Translations under genes and position numbers: made by a program | Notes under the pieces: generated by a model | What the model was told of the DNA's origin: nothing | The model's input: only the letters and a program-made list of their open reading frames with translations | Databases searched by the model: none | Assembly: GCA_019422485.1 (NCBI GenBank) | Contig: JAHZDG010000008.1 | Span: 1 to 64,000 of the forward strand | Source of the DNA: Alistipes sp. | GTDB taxonomy: Bacteria > Bacteroidota > Bacteroidia > Bacteroidales > Rikenellaceae | DNA: 64,000 nucleotides | Direction of reading: 5' to 3' | In this document: positions 62,480-64,000 of the stretch, piece after piece | Numbering within the stretch: the stretch's first letter is position 1 | Layout of the letters: every line of letters begins with the position of its first letter

Positions 62480-63214
62480 ATGAAACCCTATAATAGTTCG
62501 CGAAGCAAAAAAGAAGAGGTGCGCTCGATGTTCGATGCCATCGCTTTCCGTTATGATCAACTGAACCATTTGCTCTCGCTGGGGATCGATCGTTCGTGGC
62601 GGCGCAAGGTGGTCCGTCGGGTGAAAAGCCTGGGGGCGCACCGTATTCTGGACGTGGCGACGGGAACGGGAGATCTGGCGTTGATGATGGCTCGGGCCTG
62701 TCCGGCTGCGACGATCGAGGGAATCGACCTCTCAGAACAGATGTTGGCCATCGGACAGCAAAAGGTCGAATTGGCCGGTCTGGAACAACGGGTCTTCCTG
62801 TCGCAGGGCGATGCCGAATCGTTGTCGATGGAGAATGATAGTTACGATTGTGTGACGGTGGCGTTCGGGGTGCGCAATTTTGAGGATATCGATCGGGGAA
62901 TGGCCGAAATCTGGCGGGTATTGCGTCCGGGCGGACGGGTGTTCGTGTTGGAGTTTGGTTTGCCGAAAAATAAATGGTTGGGCGGATTTTACCGCTTCTA
63001 TTTTCATCGGGTGCTGCCCGGAATCGGCCGCTGGATCTCCCGGGACAAACAGGCTTACACCTATTTGCCTCGCTCGGTGGATCACTTTCCGTATGGAGAG
63101 GGATTTATGCGAGTGATGCGTCAAAGCGGTTTTGACGAGGTGACTTGCCGGGACCTGTTCGGAGGTGTCGCTCAAATTTATGAAGGGGTCAAACCCCAGA
63201 ACTTTAATCTTTGA
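62480..63214 (+). CDS. ubiE: Demethylmenaquinone methyltransferase (UbiE/MenG)
   Basis: A 244-residue SAM-dependent C-methyltransferase for the last step of menaquinone synthesis. VRSMFDAIAFRYDQLNHLLS and LGIDRSWRRKVVRRVKSLG are the UbiE signature; SAM motif LDVATGTGDLALMMARACP; then VTVAFGVRNFEDIDRGMAEI, WRVLRPGGRVFVLEFGLPKN and a final RDLFGGVAQIYEGVKP. Together with mqnE this fits a futalosine-type menaquinone route. The lipoprotein gene starts 4 bases after the stop. Confidence 0.95.
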   Translation: MKPYNSSRSKKEEVRSMFDAIAFRYDQLNHLLSLGIDRSWRRKVVRRVKSLGAHRILDVATGTGDLALMMARACPAATIEGIDLSEQMLAIGQQKVELAGLEQRVFLSQGDAESLSMENDSYDCVTVAFGVRNFEDIDRGMAEIWRVLRPGGRVFVLEFGLPKNKWLGGFYRFYFHRVLPGIGRWISRDKQAYTYLPRSVDHFPYGEGFMRVMRQSGFDEVTCRDLFGGVAQIYEGVKPQNFNL

Positions 63215-63218
63215 GAGA

Positions 63219-63722
63219 ATGAGAAGCAAATGGATCGGAGCTCTGGTGGCCCTGATGCTCTTGATGGTTTCCTGTGTGAAACCGGAAGATGTGGTGATTG
63301 AGAACCTCGAGTCGTTTCAGGTGAAATCGGTGAGCATGTCACATCTGCTGGTGGATGCCGGTGTGAAGGTGACCAATCTGTCGGGCTCGAAGTTGGTGCT
63401 CAAGGAGGCAACCCTCTCGATTGATCGTGACGGTACACCGTTGATGAACGTACAACTGACCGAAAAAGTGGTGATTCCGCGTCGCACCTCAGCGGTTTAT
63501 ACCTTGCCTCTGGCGGTTCGGTTCGAAGGCTTGGGAGGTTTGTTGGGGGCCGGTTCGGCTTTTTCGTCAGGATTGAAGGGGTGTACGGTCTCTCTGGAGG
63601 CCACCTTGCGAGGAGGATGGGCCCAGAAGAAGTTCCGGATGGAGGACATTCCGCTCGAAACCCTCTTCCGGCAGGCGGGTATTGATCCGGAGGCATTCTT
63701 GAAGCAATATCAACAACAATAA
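63219..63722 (+). CDS. LEA-type-2-like lipoprotein
   Basis: A 167-residue lipoprotein. Signal MRSKWIGALVALMLLMVSC with lipobox LMVSC; start at the ATG 63219, not the overlapping in-frame ATG at 63165 inside ubiE. The mature part is a single beta-sandwich with the LEA14-like pattern: ENLESFQVKSVSMSHLLVDA, GVKVTNLSGSKLVLKEATLS, DRDGTPLMNVQLTEKVVIPR and VYTLPLAVRFEGLGG. Function unknown. Cotranscribed with ubiE, but a functional tie is not evident. Confidence 0.75.
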   Translation: MRSKWIGALVALMLLMVSCVKPEDVVIENLESFQVKSVSMSHLLVDAGVKVTNLSGSKLVLKEATLSIDRDGTPLMNVQLTEKVVIPRRTSAVYTLPLAVRFEGLGGLLGAGSAFSSGLKGCTVSLEATLRGGWAQKKFRMEDIPLETLFRQAGIDPEAFLKQYQQQ

Positions 63723-63733
63723 AATTTGGGGTA

Positions 63734-64000
63734 TGATGCGATTTTTTTGGATGGTTTTGATCTTTGTCGGACTGGGTGCGAGTGTCTCGGCCCAGAGTCT
63801 GAACTCTTATAAAGTAAAATTGGGGAATGCGGATCCGACCTATAGCAGTCGGGTGAGTGTGACCGAACATGGAACGGCTGCTACGGCCATCCGTTCGATG
63901 CAGAATCGCTCCCATCCCAGTGAAATATGGGGATACCGGGTGCGTATCTTTTTTGACAACAGCCAGAATGCCCGTACGCTGGCCAATCAGGCTATGACGC
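63734..64000 (+). CDS. Exported protein, possible SPOR-domain protein (3' end outside window)
   Basis: The frame runs to the window edge. It begins MMRFFWMVLIFVGLGASVSA (signal peptide, then Q), and an ATG at 63737 is an alternative start. After a linker the visible end reads IWGYRVRIFFDNSQNARTLA, which resembles the opening of SPOR peptidoglycan-binding domains (GYRVQIYSG-like). The domain itself is cut off, so this is tentative. Only 89 codons are seen. Follows the LEA-like lipoprotein by 11 bases, probably same operon. Confidence 0.55.

Noticed and set aside
1..64000. CRISPR arrays, rRNA genes, insertion sequences, toxin-antitoxin or phage modules
   Set aside because: No regularly spaced repeats, rRNA sequence, transposase or phage structural motifs were seen on either strand.

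Overview
The window looks like chromosomal DNA of a Bacteroidota member, most likely order Bacteroidales. Three things point there. Recurrent promoter cores match the TTTG-N19-TANNTTTG pattern of that phylum. Lineage-typical families are present (DUF3098, DUF4199, DUF4270, DUF4293, a PASTA-only protein beside RluD, a MaeB-type malic enzyme). The gene order ftsX-DUF3098-uppP-truB-queA is also typical. Genus is not determined; a Rikenellaceae/Alistipes-like organism is a guess from the fairly GC-rich coding sequence. Most of the window is housekeeping. I found no CRISPR array, rRNA operon, prophage, insertion sequence or recognisable defence island.

Layout. 1-7.8 kb: tail of a MetH-like cobalamin-binding protein, an M20 amidohydrolase, a membrane glycosyltransferase overlapping an ECF sigma factor, rsmG, ribosomal protein L34, the futalosine-pathway enzyme mqnE, a PASTA protein and rluD. 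7.9-18.8 kb (minus strand): topA, a glycogen-synthase-like/DUF4270 fusion, then the envelope and tRNA-modification run YfhO-ftsX-DUF3098-uppP-truB-queA. 19-22.3 kb: polyprenyl synthase, ffh, folD. 22.7-29.4 kb: a TPR protein and tadA (minus), aspS, tRNA-Val, a 0.9 kb gene-poor stretch with a possible gene remnant, tgt and an LptG-type permease. 29.5-37.5 kb: a degenerate GH2 protein, maeB, an HsdR_N-type nuclease-fold protein, a GNAT acetyltransferase, a ROK regulator and fabD. 37.7-52.8 kb (plus): plsC, parE-parC, aroK, a DUF3298-type lipoprotein, purL, murI, ftsK and a LolA-like carrier. 53-64 kb: DUF4293, a dolichyl-phosphate-mannose-synthase-like glycosyltransferase, DUF4199, a tsaC/Sua5-type gene, the SRP RNA (minus), an unknown lipoprotein, mltG, a zinc metallopeptidase, a DdpX-like dipeptidase, an SDR, a LolE-like permease, ubiE/menG, an LEA-like lipoprotein and the start of a possible SPOR protein.

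Several themes recur. Queuosine modification is represented by queA and tgt, menaquinone by mqnE, a long-chain prenyl synthase and ubiE/menG, and protein targeting by ffh and its RNA partner. The cell-envelope set is large: uppP, murI, mltG, DdpX, ftsX, ftsK, LolA/LolE-like, LptG-like and plsC.

The most unusual observations are four. (1) A single reading frame joins a GT5-type glycogen-synthase N-domain to a DUF4270 lipoprotein, leaving a lipobox in the middle of the protein. (2) An UppP homologue lacks the conserved N-terminal active-site segment while keeping the second one. (3) A secreted GH2 protein has lost its acid/base glutamate and half its barrel. (4) Four copies of a D-x-x-G-F-x-I motif lie in the FtsK linker. 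I see no complete undescribed multi-gene system; these are single-gene leads.
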